Assembly: GCA_030618905.1 (NCBI GenBank)
Contig: JAUXCL010000005.1
Location: 1 to 31,573, forward strand
Length of the DNA stretch: 31,573 nt
Direction of reading: 5' to 3'
DNA from: Bacteroidales bacterium
Lineage (GTDB): Bacteria; Bacteroidota; Bacteroidia; Bacteroidales; B18-G4
Notes under the pieces: model-generated
The model's input: only the letters and a program-made list of their open reading frames with translations
Database searches by the model: none
What the model was told of the DNA's origin: nothing
Part shown: positions 1 through 11,100 of the stretch, piece by piece
Layout of the letters: every line of letters starts with the position of its first letter
Position numbering within the stretch: position 1 is the stretch's first letter
Position numbers and translations under genes: made by a program

Positions 1-3000
1 CATTCTTCACCGGCCATTGCAATCTCAACGCCTTCAGGAAGTGCGCCTGTGCTCAGTGTTACTTCAAAGTCAACAGTTACAAACTGAAGATGTCCTACAA
101 TATTGGAATATACCCAAACAGATTCATCACCATTGGTATAAATCGCTTTCACTGCATAGGCATAATAACCTTGTGGCAAGCCGCCAAAGGCAACATCATT
201 GTAAGAAACATCTGTAGTGTTGGCAATGGTTGTCAATGTTCCGGTTTCCGGTCCAAGGTTAGGATCGAAATCAGATACCCTGGCAACGTCGTAAGATACA
301 ACATCACGGTTGGCTGTCATTGGAGTTTCAACACTCTTGAATTCACCAGCTTTTTCCACTCCTGGCAGGCTTGTTGTCCTGGTTCCATTCTTTGCAAAGA
401 AGATATTACCTTCTGCATTGGGTGGAAGCTTAGGTGGATACATCATGGTCACACCATCAGCAACATCAACACCATCTGTAGCGGGACCATCAACGTAGGC
501 ACGTATCATGAAATCCTGGTACACTGAAAGTGACCATTCTATTCCAACCATCTTTGAATAGCTCCTGTAAGCAGTTGGAGTTTGATTGTCAACACCCAGT
601 GGTGCAGTATTCGGTGAAGGATAGAACTGCATCATGGACAGGTAGAAATCACCATCCATAATTGTTGCCGTTCCATTGGTATAGAATTCCAACCATCCGA
701 AGTTATTCACAAATACCTGTACTGAGTCAAGTACTGTTCCGGGCATGCCGTCGGTACCGTCATCATCATATACAAGCATCGCAAAGTCTGATCCAAGCCA
801 GCTGCCTGCTGGGAAGCTGCCATCACCTACAAACAAGCGTCCACCGATAATAGTGGCGGGATAGCCTAATGGGGTGAATTTAACAGCATTCTGGTTCAGG
901 CCTGTTGCCCATACCACAAGCTCTTCTGCACTTCCGTCATCATAGATGATCTCGTAAGGTCCGATAGGCAGTGCCCATTCAACCAAACATTCTGTATCAT
1001 CATCATTGACTGTGGCAATTACAAATGGTACAGGATATGGTTCTTCAAACATGACCAAATCAATTGGTGTGATGATACCTGCAAGTGCAAAAGTATCTTC
1101 TACCACAACGGATTGATATCCGAGCATGTCAAAATACACATCATAAGTACCTTCATCAACATATAGTGAATAATCACCACTGTTGTCGGTAATGGCTTGC
1201 CATGTACCGGCAGTTACAGTAACACCATTAATACCTTGTCCTGTATTGCCGTCAGTAACTGTACCTGCATATTGTGCCGGTACATATACATGCATCATAT
1301 TGGCTATATAAACCTCAGGGTTATCCGGGTCGTTAGACTCGACCAGAAGGTCTTCAGGATAATCTCCAGGTCCAAAGCCTGTAGCATCATAAGTGATGGT
1401 AATCAACTCATCACCACCTTCAGGAATGACACCTGATGCAGGATCAACACTCACGATATAGCTTGGTACCGGGCAGAATGCATAACATTCTCCAGGATGT
1501 ATGCCGTCTGGCGTTGTACCACCGACTCCGTCTGCGCCAATCTCGGTGCCTTCTCCATCAAATACATGATATTCACATTCATACGGCCAGCCACCTGATG
1601 TCCATACAGTCGTAATCTCATCACCACTAAAGGCTATGAAATAAACTGATTCAGGACCTGCGCCACTGGCAAGTGTGACTCCTGCCATGATGAGGTTACC
1701 GTTCAGGTAGAGGTCAAAGAACCCACCATTCCAGCTATCACCATAGTCGTCAGTCATCACGATCTCATGCTCACAGTCAAAGGCATCTGTGATATAATCA
1801 GGGAATTGATATGTCAGGGTACCTATACCTATATTATGTATAGTGGTATAAACGGTAGCCTGGTGATCAACCCATACCCATGCTTCTAAGAACATATGAT
1901 CTATATATATCGTCGGATTTGGCCACAAGACACATTCAGGTCCTGCCGGGGCAGTTAAACCTTCGTCATATTGTGCCTGTACTGTATAGCAGTACTCGCC
2001 ATAATCCGGTAAGAAATCAGTATAATTGGTTGCAGTAGTTGATCCAATAACCAGTCCGTCTCTCTTGACGACGAAATACTGGAAGGCATCTCCGAACCAA
2101 TCCCATGTGATGTTAACCTGTCCGATAATGTCGTTGGCCAGGATAACCTCAAGATTTTCCGGAGGTGTCAATGGATTTCCTAAAATGACCATTGTACAAG
2201 GAACGGTAATCGTACCCACGTCAGGATCACTGGTGAAAACAATATCAGCAGTATAAACTTCTCCTGATGCTGTTCCTGATGCATCAAAGTGAGTAGGAAT
2301 ATTAACTGTACCACCAAGAGGATCAACAGTACCACTGTAAAAATCCATGGTCAGCCAGCTGCCAATTGAGGCACCGCCTTCGGCAAGCTCGAATCCACTC
2401 ATTAATTCGTTCTGAAGGAGAGCACCAATGGTGACAAGTCCCGGATAAATACCAGCGTGAGTAAAAGCACCACCGGCAATCTGTGAGCCACCGGTTGCTG
2501 CAACTACATCAAAGGTAACGCCAGTCTGGGCTTGTGTGACCAGGTCAAACTGATATAATACACCACCTGATCCACCCTGGTCGAATGCCCACAGGTATGG
2601 GCCACCATCTGTCCAGTAGTCATAAGCCATACCATACATAGCAGCTAATCCGCCAGTTCCGAAACTGGTGATCAGTGCTCCTGTGGCACGGTCATACAGA
2701 TGAATGTCGCTTGACCAGTTATTGCCATAAAAGCCATCCTCATCATTATCATAAGCGATAGCCCTGGTTGCTGTTGAGGCCGGGATGCTATGGTCAACGA
2801 CCTGTGCATCAAAATCCATCGCCCAAACAGTAGTTCCTGCATTGGATCCATAGAAAAATCCGTCATCATCACAATAGGCCATATCCCTTACGTCCATGGC
2901 ACCGCCTGACACGTTAAATGAGCCAAGGAAGTTACCATCCATCTCATATTTGAAGAATACACCACTTCCGGCATTCCATTTAGAAGTATACATATATGCT

Positions 3001-4736
3001 CCTTCTGACTCAAGACCTGCTTCACCGGTATTATCCTGTGTTGCGAAGTTGAACTGCAGGTCCCAGGTATCTCTCATTGGATTAGTTACCTGAACAGCAG
3101 TTACTGTAGGACTGTAATCCGTGTTAGGATCCGGCATGTAAGTCCGTGGTTCTGGTTGGCCAAAGACCATATCGGTCACTGGATAAACTATTTCCGCTAA
3201 CCAGCCCAGAGGACCATCACCATTATTCAGGATACCGGTTGAGGTTGTCAGGAACTCATTAGGATTCAGTTCCTGGTAATGACTCAACGGATAAACGATC
3301 ATGCTTGGTTGTGTCAGGATGAAATCCTGCTGAGTTGTGGTTGCTACAAAAATAGAAACCAGTTCAGTCACCTGGTTATAACCATATTTCCAGGCATATG
3401 CATCATGATCCCCAACGGGTACATCCGGAAGGAAATAGTATCCGGTAGGATCAGATGTAGCAATACCCACTCCTTCGATACCCACAGTGGCGCCGTTGAT
3501 CGTCAAACCATTTCCGTTAAATACGTAGCCTTCCATGTTACCGGGGGCAACGGCAGGTTTGAAGAAAAAGCGCATATTAGAAAATTCACTGGAAGAATTA
3601 TCATAGTTGGGGGGTGTCTCGGAATCTGCATATCCAAGGAGCGTCCTGGTCACAGACCCGGTTGTTTTATAGGTTCTGTAGTAGGTTGATGTCCAATAGC
3701 CATTGTCACCCCAGATTACCTCTACAACAAGGTTTTCCGCACCTGTAAAGGTATAATCAGTAATGTCAATCTTATTCCATCCTGTATTTGTGGCAGGGAT
3801 AAGACTTGCATTGGAATATACCTGTGTTGCTCCGGACATATTGAAATATGCACCGGGTGTCAATGAGGAAGCACTTGTTTCCTTGACATTGATCTGTACA
3901 TTGGTCAAAGCATTACCTGCTGAAATACGTTCAAATTCCCATCCCATTTCGGTAATGTCCATCGATCCACCCAGTTCTGAAGCCAGGTACAAGGTTTGCG
4001 TACGGCAGTTCTCCCAATAGTTAGCCCAGGGGGTATAATACATAGGATATGCACCATATGATGTACCTGTGCCAACCTCTACAAATGACTCACCTTCAAG
4101 AGAGAAGGAAAAATCAGCGGTTTCACCCCAAATTGTTTGGGAGCTTGTCCATGTAGTTGCACCTGTGCCAAACCCATTAAGTGGATTCCGCCAATGCGCC
4201 ATATTATTGTATTGCGTAAGGTTTTTGGTCCAGAACCACTGTCCGTTTACGCCAAACGGAGCAGCATCCTGTACTGAAACCCAGTAATCTCCTCCAGTCA
4301 GTAAAGCTCCACCAGGTAAGCTAATGGTCAATACACCTGCATTATCCACTGCTGCTATACCCATAAAAGATAGGTAAGCAGTGGCATTAGGCATACCACC
4401 TGCATCCTGGTAAAAGAATACGTTGGCTACACTGAATGGTCCAGGGGACCCTGAACCGGGCACGGTCACTGTTTGAATGTCCCAGTAAACTCCTGCAGGG
4501 ACATTAAAGTCATCCGCACCCTGGCAATCATAAACGTCATAGGCGGCCTCAAAGTCTTGTGATGCCCAGCCATTGGCGCCAATTTCCATCTGCTCATAAA
4601 GTATGCGAGTTACATCCTGGTTATTGCCATTATATGTGGCACCAGGACCAGTTAACTGCATCTGAGCATTAAGCATTACTGATGATAATACAAAAGGTAT
4701 CATCAACAGCAATATCTTAGTAATAATTCGTCTCAT
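1..4736 (-). CDS. Giant secreted multidomain surface protein, C-terminus beyond window
   Basis: The frame is open from an ATG at 4736 to the left edge (1578 codons seen, no stop), so the gene is 3'-truncated by the window. The N-terminus is a Sec signal peptide (MRRIITKILLLMIPF ... LNAQ). Two jelly-roll-like regions follow (about residues 25-390). Next come a carboxypeptidase-regulatory-like domain (about 398-472; EGYVFNGNG ... AWKYGYN), an Ig-like domain interrupted by a 270-residue propeller-like module (about 519-789), a fibronectin III-like domain (about 850-935; VVKRDG, YCYTVQA) and a second Ig-like domain split by a module with GDSWNGG (about 979-1089). A second regulatory-like domain (about 1154-1230) and an Fn3 split by a jelly-roll (about 1254-1475) complete the visible part. 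It parallels the next gene module by module, so the two are probably an old tandem duplication. A T9SS tail is expected beyond the edge but not seen. An adhesin or surface-layer role is inference; no catalytic motif is visible. Confidence 0.88.
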   Translation of the reverse strand, partial: MRRIITKILLLMIPFVLSSVMLNAQMQLTGPGATYNGNNQDVTRILYEQMEIGANGWASQDFEAAYDVYDCQGADDFNVPAGVYWDIQTVTVPGSGSPGPFSVANVFFYQDAGGMPNATAYLSFMGIAAVDNAGVLTISLPGGALLTGGDYWVSVQDAAPFGVNGQWFWTKNLTQYNNMAHWRNPLNGFGTGATTWTSSQTIWGETADFSFSLEGESFVEVGTGTSYGAYPMYYTPWANYWENCRTQTLYLASELGGSMDITEMGWEFERISAGNALTNVQINVKETSASSLTPGAYFNMSGATQVYSNASLIPATNTGWNKIDITDYTFTGAENLVVEVIWGDNGYWTSTYYRTYKTTGSVTRTLLGYADSETPPNYDNSSSEFSNMRFFFKPAVAPGNMEGYVFNGNGLTINGATVGIEGVGIATSDPTGYYFLPDVPVGDHDAYAWKYGYNQVTELVSIFVATTTQQDFILTQPSMIVYPLSHYQELNPNEFLTTSTGILNNGDGPLGWLAEIVYPVTDMVFGQPEPRTYMPDPNTDYSPTVTAVQVTNPMRDTWDLQFNFATQDNTGEAGLESEGAYMYTSKWNAGSGVFFKYEMDGNFLGSFNVSGGAMDVRDMAYCDDDGFFYGSNAGTTVWAMDFDAQVVDHSIPASTATRAIAYDNDEDGFYGNNWSSDIHLYDRATGALITSFGTGGLAAMYGMAYDYWTDGGPYLWAFDQGGSGGVLYQFDLVTQAQTGVTFDVVAATGGSQIAGGAFTHAGIYPGLVTIGALLQNELMSGFELAEGGASIGSWLTMDFYSGTVDPLGGTVNIPTHFDASGTASGEVYTADIVFTSDPDVGTITVPCTMVILGNPLTPPENLEVILANDIIGQVNITWDWFGDAFQYFVVKRDGLVIGSTTATNYTDFLPDYGEYCYTVQAQYDEGLTAPAGPECVLWPNPTIYIDHMFLEAWVWVDHQATVYTTIHNIGIGTLTYQFPDYITDAFDCEHEIVMTDDYGDSWNGGFFDLYLNGNLIMAGVTLASGAGPESVYFIAFSGDEITTVWTSGGWPYECEYHVFDGEGTEIGADGVGGTTPDGIHPGECYAFCPVPSYIVSVDPASGVIPEGGDELITITYDATGFGPGDYPEDLLVESNDPDNPEVYIANMMHVYVPAQYAGTVTDGNTGQGINGVTVTAGTWQAITDNSGDYSLYVDEGTYDVYFDMLGYQSVVVEDTFALAGIITPIDLVMFEEPYPVPFVIATVNDDDTECLVEWALPIGPYEIIYDDGSAEELVVWATGLNQNAVKFTPLGYPATIIGGRLFVGDGSFPAGSWLGSDFAMLVYDDDGTDGMPGTVLDSVQVFVNNFGWLEFYTNGTATIMDGDFYLSMMQFYPSPNTAPLGVDNQTPTAYRSYSKMVGIEWSLSVYQDFMIRAYVDGPATDGVDVADGVTMMYPPKLPPNAEGNIFFAKNGTRTTSLPGVEKAGEFKSVETPMTANRDVVSYDVARVSDFDPNLGPETGTLTTIANTTDVSYNDVAFGGLPQGYYAYAVKAIYTNGDESVWVYSNIVGHLQFVTVDFEVTLSTGALPEGVEIAMAGEE
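2370..3180 (-). repeat. Propeller-like domain cassette, copy 1
   Basis: About 270 codons inside the first giant gene show repeating strand motifs: KWNAGSGVFFKYEMDG, YGSNAGTTVWAMD, RAIAYDNDEDG, YDYWTDGGPYLWAF, LLQNELMSGFEL. A related segment lies in the neighbouring gene at about 6875-7705 in the same motif order. Here it separates the two halves of an Ig-like domain: upstream half ending LAEIVYP, downstream half starting GSWLTMD. The repeated D-x-D/N-x-D and W-G/T-x-G-G motifs suggest a beta-propeller of the sort used for readout-like modules in secreted Bacteroidota proteins. The fold is an inference. Confidence 0.7.
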
Positions 4737-4847
4737 GGTTGTTAATTTTGGTTAATACTAAATCTTGTTAAAAAAATAAGGTATAATTATCATGTGATTC
4801 AAAACGAAATTTATCAATCTTTTAACAATTCACTGAAAATAAAATTG

Positions 4848-4880
4848 CAAATATAAAAATAAATGCAATGTTTCCACAAA
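4848..4880 (-). promoter_or_regulatory. Bacteroidetes-type promoter for the first giant gene
   Basis: Read on the minus strand, TTTG (4880-4877) is followed after 21 nt by TATATTTG (4855-4848), an exact match to the TAnnTTTG -7 box. Transcription would start near 4842, leaving a leader of about 105 nt before the ATG at 4736. The same octamer, TATATTTG, precedes the third large gene. Consensus match only; AT-rich sequence makes chance matches possible. Confidence 0.5.
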
Positions 4881-5001
4881 ATGCTGATAAATGCTGATTG
4901 ACCCGTTGCTTAATCGTTTTGATAATATTCAATATATGCTCTTTCTTGATTTACATTATTACAGACCACAAATTAATAAGAACCGTTGCATCAAAAAAGT
5001 A

Positions 5002-5034
5002 AATGGGGGAAAATACGTACATTTTCCCCTCATT
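5002..5034 (-). terminator. Hairpin terminator after the 2488-residue protein gene
   Basis: The arms GGGGAAAAT (5006-5014) and ATTTTCCCC (5021-5029) are perfectly complementary around a 6-nt loop. AATG/CATT extends the stem past a single bulged T. Read on the minus strand the hairpin is followed by a T-rich run (TTTACTTTTTT). It lies about 90 nt after the stop at 5122. Confidence 0.65.
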
Positions 5035-5121
5035 GTTTATAAAATTTCTTTACAGATGTATTTATTGTGATGCATGGATCCTGTTAATTTGGGCATATTT
5101 CAAAGATTTCCACATGAAATC

Positions 5122-8100
5122 TTATGGTATAATCAGAACCTTTTTACTATAAAAACTTTTTTTTGTTTCCATTTTTAGCAAATAAAATCCCGGAACCATA
5201 TCTTCTGTACTGATTTTCAGCATTTTAGCCTTAGTATTTCTTTTCTGGTAAATAATATGCCCCAGATGATCCAATAATGTCAGCTCCAATATATCTTCCT
5301 GCGCCTGAATGTACAAGTTTTCTTTTGCAGGAATAGGATATATATTCAACTCATCTTCAGATGATAACATCTCCAGACCCACACATCCGATATCGATCAT
5401 TCCCCTGATTGAAGAATCAGAAACACAGTCCTCGTAAACCGCGAAAATTTCAAATCTATATGTACCATTTTGGCTTACGGTATATATATAGGAGGTGTCA
5501 CTCGTGAAATCATGGTATTCAAGTTCAACATAAATATTATACCCCAATAATTCCCTGGCAGGTGTCATTGGTCTCATTTTCCCTGTACTATCTGAAAGGT
5601 AAGCCTGTAAATTCCAGTTTTTATCATATTGCTGACCAAATCCGGATATTGGTTCCCAAACGATGCCATCGGTACTATACATATCCCCATAACCTACAAT
5701 TGCCGGGCCTGCATCATGTCCTGCAGGTGACTCTCCTGCAAATGCGTCAACAGTATAACCAAACCACAATTCCTGGGTGATATCCAAGGGGACTATGGAG
5801 TCAAGGTTAAGCACATTCCATGAACCGGGTTGGACATTATCCATAAGCTGCTCATACAATAAGATTTCCGCATTCTCTCCCTTCCAGACTTTCACGGTGA
5901 AGTCGGAATTGATGGCACTTTCGTGGGCAAAAAACCTGATCCTGGAGATAGACATATTTTCGTATGCCTTTAGCATTGCAGGATCCCAGTGCGAGGCTAC
6001 ACTAAATATACCACCACCTGCAATACCAATCCCGCCTTCATTGGTCCCATCATCCCAATGGAGCCATTCGCCTGTGTTGCCTGAGCTACTTCCGCACACA
6101 TAGGGACTGTGCCATGTCAAATTAATATCCACACAATTTTGAACCTCAAGGTCCAAATCCGAAGGAGGTGGACAATCTCTGTAAACATAAATATTGTCAA
6201 CAAACCAGGAAAGGATGTCACTGGAATTTTTCCCTTCTGCGACGAACCTGACGCGGAAGATCTCTCCTGCTGCATAATTACTGATATCTGTATGAAGGGT
6301 TTCCCAGTCGAAGCTTCCACGGGCGTTATCAAACTCACGAACTTTAAACCATCCATTATCGTTACCTACTTCAATGCCTAATTTTTCTGCCCCACTCATG
6401 GTCCTGTCGACCAGTTTCAAATCGAAATCCAACCAGATGCAACCATCAATCCACGGATTGGATAAGTTTACACCATCAAGGGGATAAGTTGTCAATGAAG
6501 ATTTATAATTAGCGAGTACAGGAAACCAGGAGAATTTAGCGCTGGGGTGAGGGTTGCCGGATTGCCCGCTGATGAGCCAATTTCCACTGTGGTCCCATTG
6601 GTTTAGTTCAAAGTTCCCTGAGTTCCAGGTTTCTTCAAATGGCAAAGGATAGCCATATTGTACCTGGATAAGCAAAGGTCCTTCTAACATTGACTCACCA
6701 GTTTCACCGGGGAAGCCATAAGCGGCAAGGTTATATAATGCTGAAACATCATATTGAAAAGTATAGGGGTCCAAACCGATATCATAATAGGATGAAGTAT
6801 CTTCTCCGTTATAAGGAATGGAAGCGATCCAGTCCTGATCCCGGTACACTTTATACCCAATCAGGTTGTCAGGCACATGCCAGTGTATGGGTGGGCCACC
6901 ACATGGACCCAGCTCCAATCCAAACAGCATTTCATTTTGCAACAGGCCCCCAATCGTGACTTTATTATTGTATACCATGCTACACATAGTATATAGTCCA
7001 CCAGCAATTTCAGTGCCGCCAAGAACAGGTAGAACATCCAGGCTAAAAAGCTCTGTTCCGGTGTTGATATCTATCTGCACCAGGACCGCACCACTTCCAT
7101 CCTGGCTGAATCCCCACAAGTATGGGCCTCCATCTGTCCAGTTATCATAGGCAAAACCGTAATAACTCCCCCAGGTTCCTATTGGGAATGAACCCATTAA
7201 GTTTCCGGAGAGGTCAAACATCGTTATATCTGTATCCCAGTTATTGGCCCATAAAGCCTCATTATCATCATCATAAGCGATGGCCCTGACCTCGGTAGGT
7301 GCAAGGATAGTAGCTACTACTTCCTGGTCGATGAAGTCCATCATCCAGACCGTATCTGTGGCATTGCTTCCAAACATAAAATTGTCGTTGGAGTCATAGG
7401 CCAGGTCTCTCAAGTCCCGGCAACCCGGAATCGTAAATGTTTCCAGGTATGTTCCATCCATCTCATACTTGAAAAAAGTTCCATTACCGGCATTCCACTG
7501 AGTTGAATAAAGGTAGTCGCCATCTGTCTCAGCACCAGTTTCGCCATTGGTATAATAGGTTGGATAGCTGAAGTGGATATCCCATTGGTCCCTCAGATTT
7601 GACATAAATCCACTTACATTAACTGTTCTGACATAAGGACTGTAATCTGAATAAGGGCTGGCAGATATTGTCCGGGGTATTATGCCCGCCAGGACAAATG
7701 ACAGATCAGGTTCCAGGGGTGGTTCCCACCAAATGTGCACGGCATCATCAAAAGACTCCCCATCCAGGTTTCTGGGTGGTGTCAAATATGTTGAAACATA
7801 ATTATAATACACTTTATCAGAAAGACCGGATGTGTAGCGGGCAGCAACGCTGGCTTCATAGCTAACCCCATAGGTAAGCCAAAGGTATTGGTACGATGTC
7901 TGCACAGTACTGCCCACAAATGCTCCATCCAGGAACATGTAGAAGTCGATGGGTTCGGCACTGCCATTAGAAACTTCTACGTTGTCGATGGCCCAGCCCG
8001 AAGCCCATTCACCATTATCATCTGTATGGAATGCCAACCAGAAAGGGTATGGTCCGTTTGCACCGGAATAATTCGAAAGGTCAATTTCCAGTTGATCCCA

Positions 8101-11100
8101 GGCCCCGGGGAATGCTGACAGTGCATGCAATATATACCAGGTATTCCCGGCATCCACACTGAATTCCACGAAAGCGAGCTGGCCGAATGCAGCATCAAAA
8201 TAGCTGTCAAACATCAAACTAAAACCCCCGGATTCCCGGAGGTCAAGTGCGGGAGTGACAAGGTAATCACAGCAACCGTTATTGCCCGATCCGGCTGCAT
8301 CATCATTGGCGCATGCATACTGCGAATCCCAGGGAGGGATAGTCCAGTTGGCACTGCTTCCATCTGTTGTCAGGGACCAACCTATTCCCTGGCTCAATGT
8401 TTGCCAGCCGGCGGGAAGGAATTGAGATCCATCAAAATCTTCCTGTATGGCGGTAACAATCGGATAATCCCAGTATGCATATGATGAGAGCGGGTCAACC
8501 CAGAGCTTACGGGGAGGATAACGTTTTTCACCCAGGATGATTGAGTATGACATATCTGTCTGGATATCTTCATCAGGGATTTCATAAAGCTCATAGCCCA
8601 CTTTGTAAGCATGTATTGTATAAGCCCCTTTCCATACCCCGTTAAATTCCACAAATCCGCTCGTATCTGTAGTTTTTTGATAAACAGCATAGGGATAATC
8701 CGCTCCTGTCATGGTAATGTCAACATCTTCAGGCACTTCTCCTGTGGTAAGAGAAACTGTAAAATCAACATTAACCTCTTTCAGGTGTCCAACGGTATTT
8801 GAATAAATCCAATCAGCGGTATCTCCATTGGTATAGTTGGCACGGACAGCATAGGCATACCAGCCCATTGCTAGTTGGCCATATAAAGTATCATTGTAAG
8901 ACTCTGTGTTAATGTTGCCTGCAATTAGCGACAGGTTACCTGTTTCAGGTCCAATATCCGGATCGAAATCCGATATCCGCGCCACTTCATAAAAAGTAAT
9001 ACCTCTGTTATCCTGATCAATATCCAGGGGCCTGATCCTGCCAGGACTTTCAAAACCTGTTATTCCGGGAGGCTTGATCCCGTTTTTGGCAAAGAAGTAC
9101 TTGCCTTCGGCTCCGGCAGGGATTTTTGGGGGATTTTTAAAAGATGAAGTAAGATCATGCAGTCCATCATTATAAGGTCCTGAAATATAAGCCCGGATCA
9201 TAAAGTCCTGGTATGGGGAAAGCGCCCAGTCTGAACCTTGCAACCTGGAGTAACTCCTGTTCGCAACCGGGCTTGTATAATCGACCCCAAGAGGAGGAGC
9301 ATCAGGTGCCGGGGTAAGTTGCATCATGGATATATAAAAATCACCTTCTGTGAATGCTGCTGTTCCGCCCCAGAATTCAATCCAACCATAATTATCCACC
9401 ACAACAGGAATAGAATCCATCAGGGTACCTGGCATAGCATCCTGGCCATCATCATCATAAACCAGCACAGCAAACTCTGCATCAAGCCAATTACCTGAAG
9501 GGAAGGTCCCATCACCAACAAAAAGCCTGCCACCAATAAGCGTAAAAGGATACCCCGGCGGTGAAAATTTGACAGCATTTTCATTATAAGGATCTGCCCA
9601 AACCACCAATTCTTCTGCTTCGCCATCATCATATAATATTTCCCATGGACCCACAGGCGCAGCCCATTCTACCAGACATTCCGTATCATCATTATTGACT
9701 GTAGCATCTACAAAGGGAACCGGATAAGGCTCTTCATATAATTGCATGTCCATTGGAGTAATGATCCCTTGCTTGACAAAATAATTTTCAACAACAACAG
9801 TTTGGTATCCCAGTTTCTGAAATATGATATCGTAGTTTCCTTCATCCAGGTACAAACTATAATTCCCATCTGTACCTGTTTGCGCCTGCCAGCTTTCTGC
9901 GGTAATTCTGGCCCCTGGAATGGGAAGGCCTGTATTGCCATCACTTACATTACCAGCCAGTTGTGCAGGAATACTTACATGCATGGTATTTTGTATGAAT
10001 GTAATGGGGCTGGATGGGTCATTGGTTTCACAGGAGATCTGCTGGGTAAAATCGCCAGCCGGAAAACCACTTGCATCATATATAATTGTCAGCTCCTGTG
10101 ATTCTCCTGCCTGGATGGCACCGGATGAAGGTTGGATATCGAGTACAAAACCACCTAAAACAAAAAGATTATAATCTTCAACCTCTCCATACTGAGTGGT
10201 ACCACATGGTTCCGGTATCCCACCCCATTGCAGCCGGATTCTCATTCTTGTATAGCCGGAGGGTATACCATCAGGAGGTATTATTTCTGCGGTAAAGCCG
10301 TTAAAGGGGTCGCCCGAAGATTGAATCATGGTCTCATCGTCCCAGTCTTCATCCTGATCCCAATCCACCCAAATGCCAAGCACATCTTCAGCGTAAGGAT
10401 TCCCGATTGTAATGCTGATGGGATAAGAAATTCCAGATTGTACAGTTGTGGAAAAGTTGGTGAAATTACTGTAATTTTTACATCCGGAAAAGTTATTAAT
10501 AGAGTCCATGGTCACTTGCTGAATAAACTCACTGCAGCCACCACTGGCAGGGCAATATGCCCTTGTTTCTTCGTTATCGTTAAAACCTGGAAAATTGAAA
10601 GTCAGGGTACCCACACCCAGGTTAAAAATGCTGGTATGAACGATGGTCTGGTCATCAGCCCAGACCCACCCCTCAATACTTGCCGGGTTAATAAAAACTT
10701 GTGGGTTAGGCCATATTACACATGCCGGACCTTCCGGGACCGACCACCCTTCATCATAGTAAGATTGCACTGTATAGCAATACTCCCCGTAATCGGGTAA
10801 GAAGTCAATAGTGAAGTGATTTATGGTGGATGCGATCAGTACTCCATCTCTCTTTACAATATAATATAGAAACTCCCTGTTTAAGGATTCCCATTCCACC
10901 ATGACTTCTCCGGTGACATCATTCAATAATGTCACCTGTAAACCGGAAGGGGGGATCAGGGGATCGCCCAATACGGTCATCTCACAGCTTACTGTTGTTG
11001 TGCCTACGTCCGGATCACTGCTAAAGACGATATCTGCGGTATAGACTTCACCTGAGATACAACCCCCGGCATTAAAATTAGTAGGTATATTCTCCACACC

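Larger units (their letters stand above)
4737..5121. other. AT-rich spacer between the two giant genes
   Basis: This 385-nt gap has no convincing gene. It holds a minus-strand promoter-like pair (4848-4880), a perfect 10-nt tandem duplication (AAATGCTGAT twice, 4879-4898) overlapping the upstream box, and a hairpin (5002-5034) that fits a terminator for the gene ending at 5122. The stretch from about 4900 to 5000 is AT-rich and otherwise featureless. Confidence 0.7.

Noticed and set aside
1955..2872. Short minus-strand open frames inside the first giant gene
   Set aside because: They lie in other frames of the continuous coding frame running from 4736 to the left edge; I checked that the frame at both ends agrees, so they do not indicate a frameshift.
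10228..10800. 190-codon plus-strand open frame inside the giant gene
   Set aside because: Low-quality composition, no domain resemblance, and it lies fully antisense to well-recognised GEVED and Fn3 modules.
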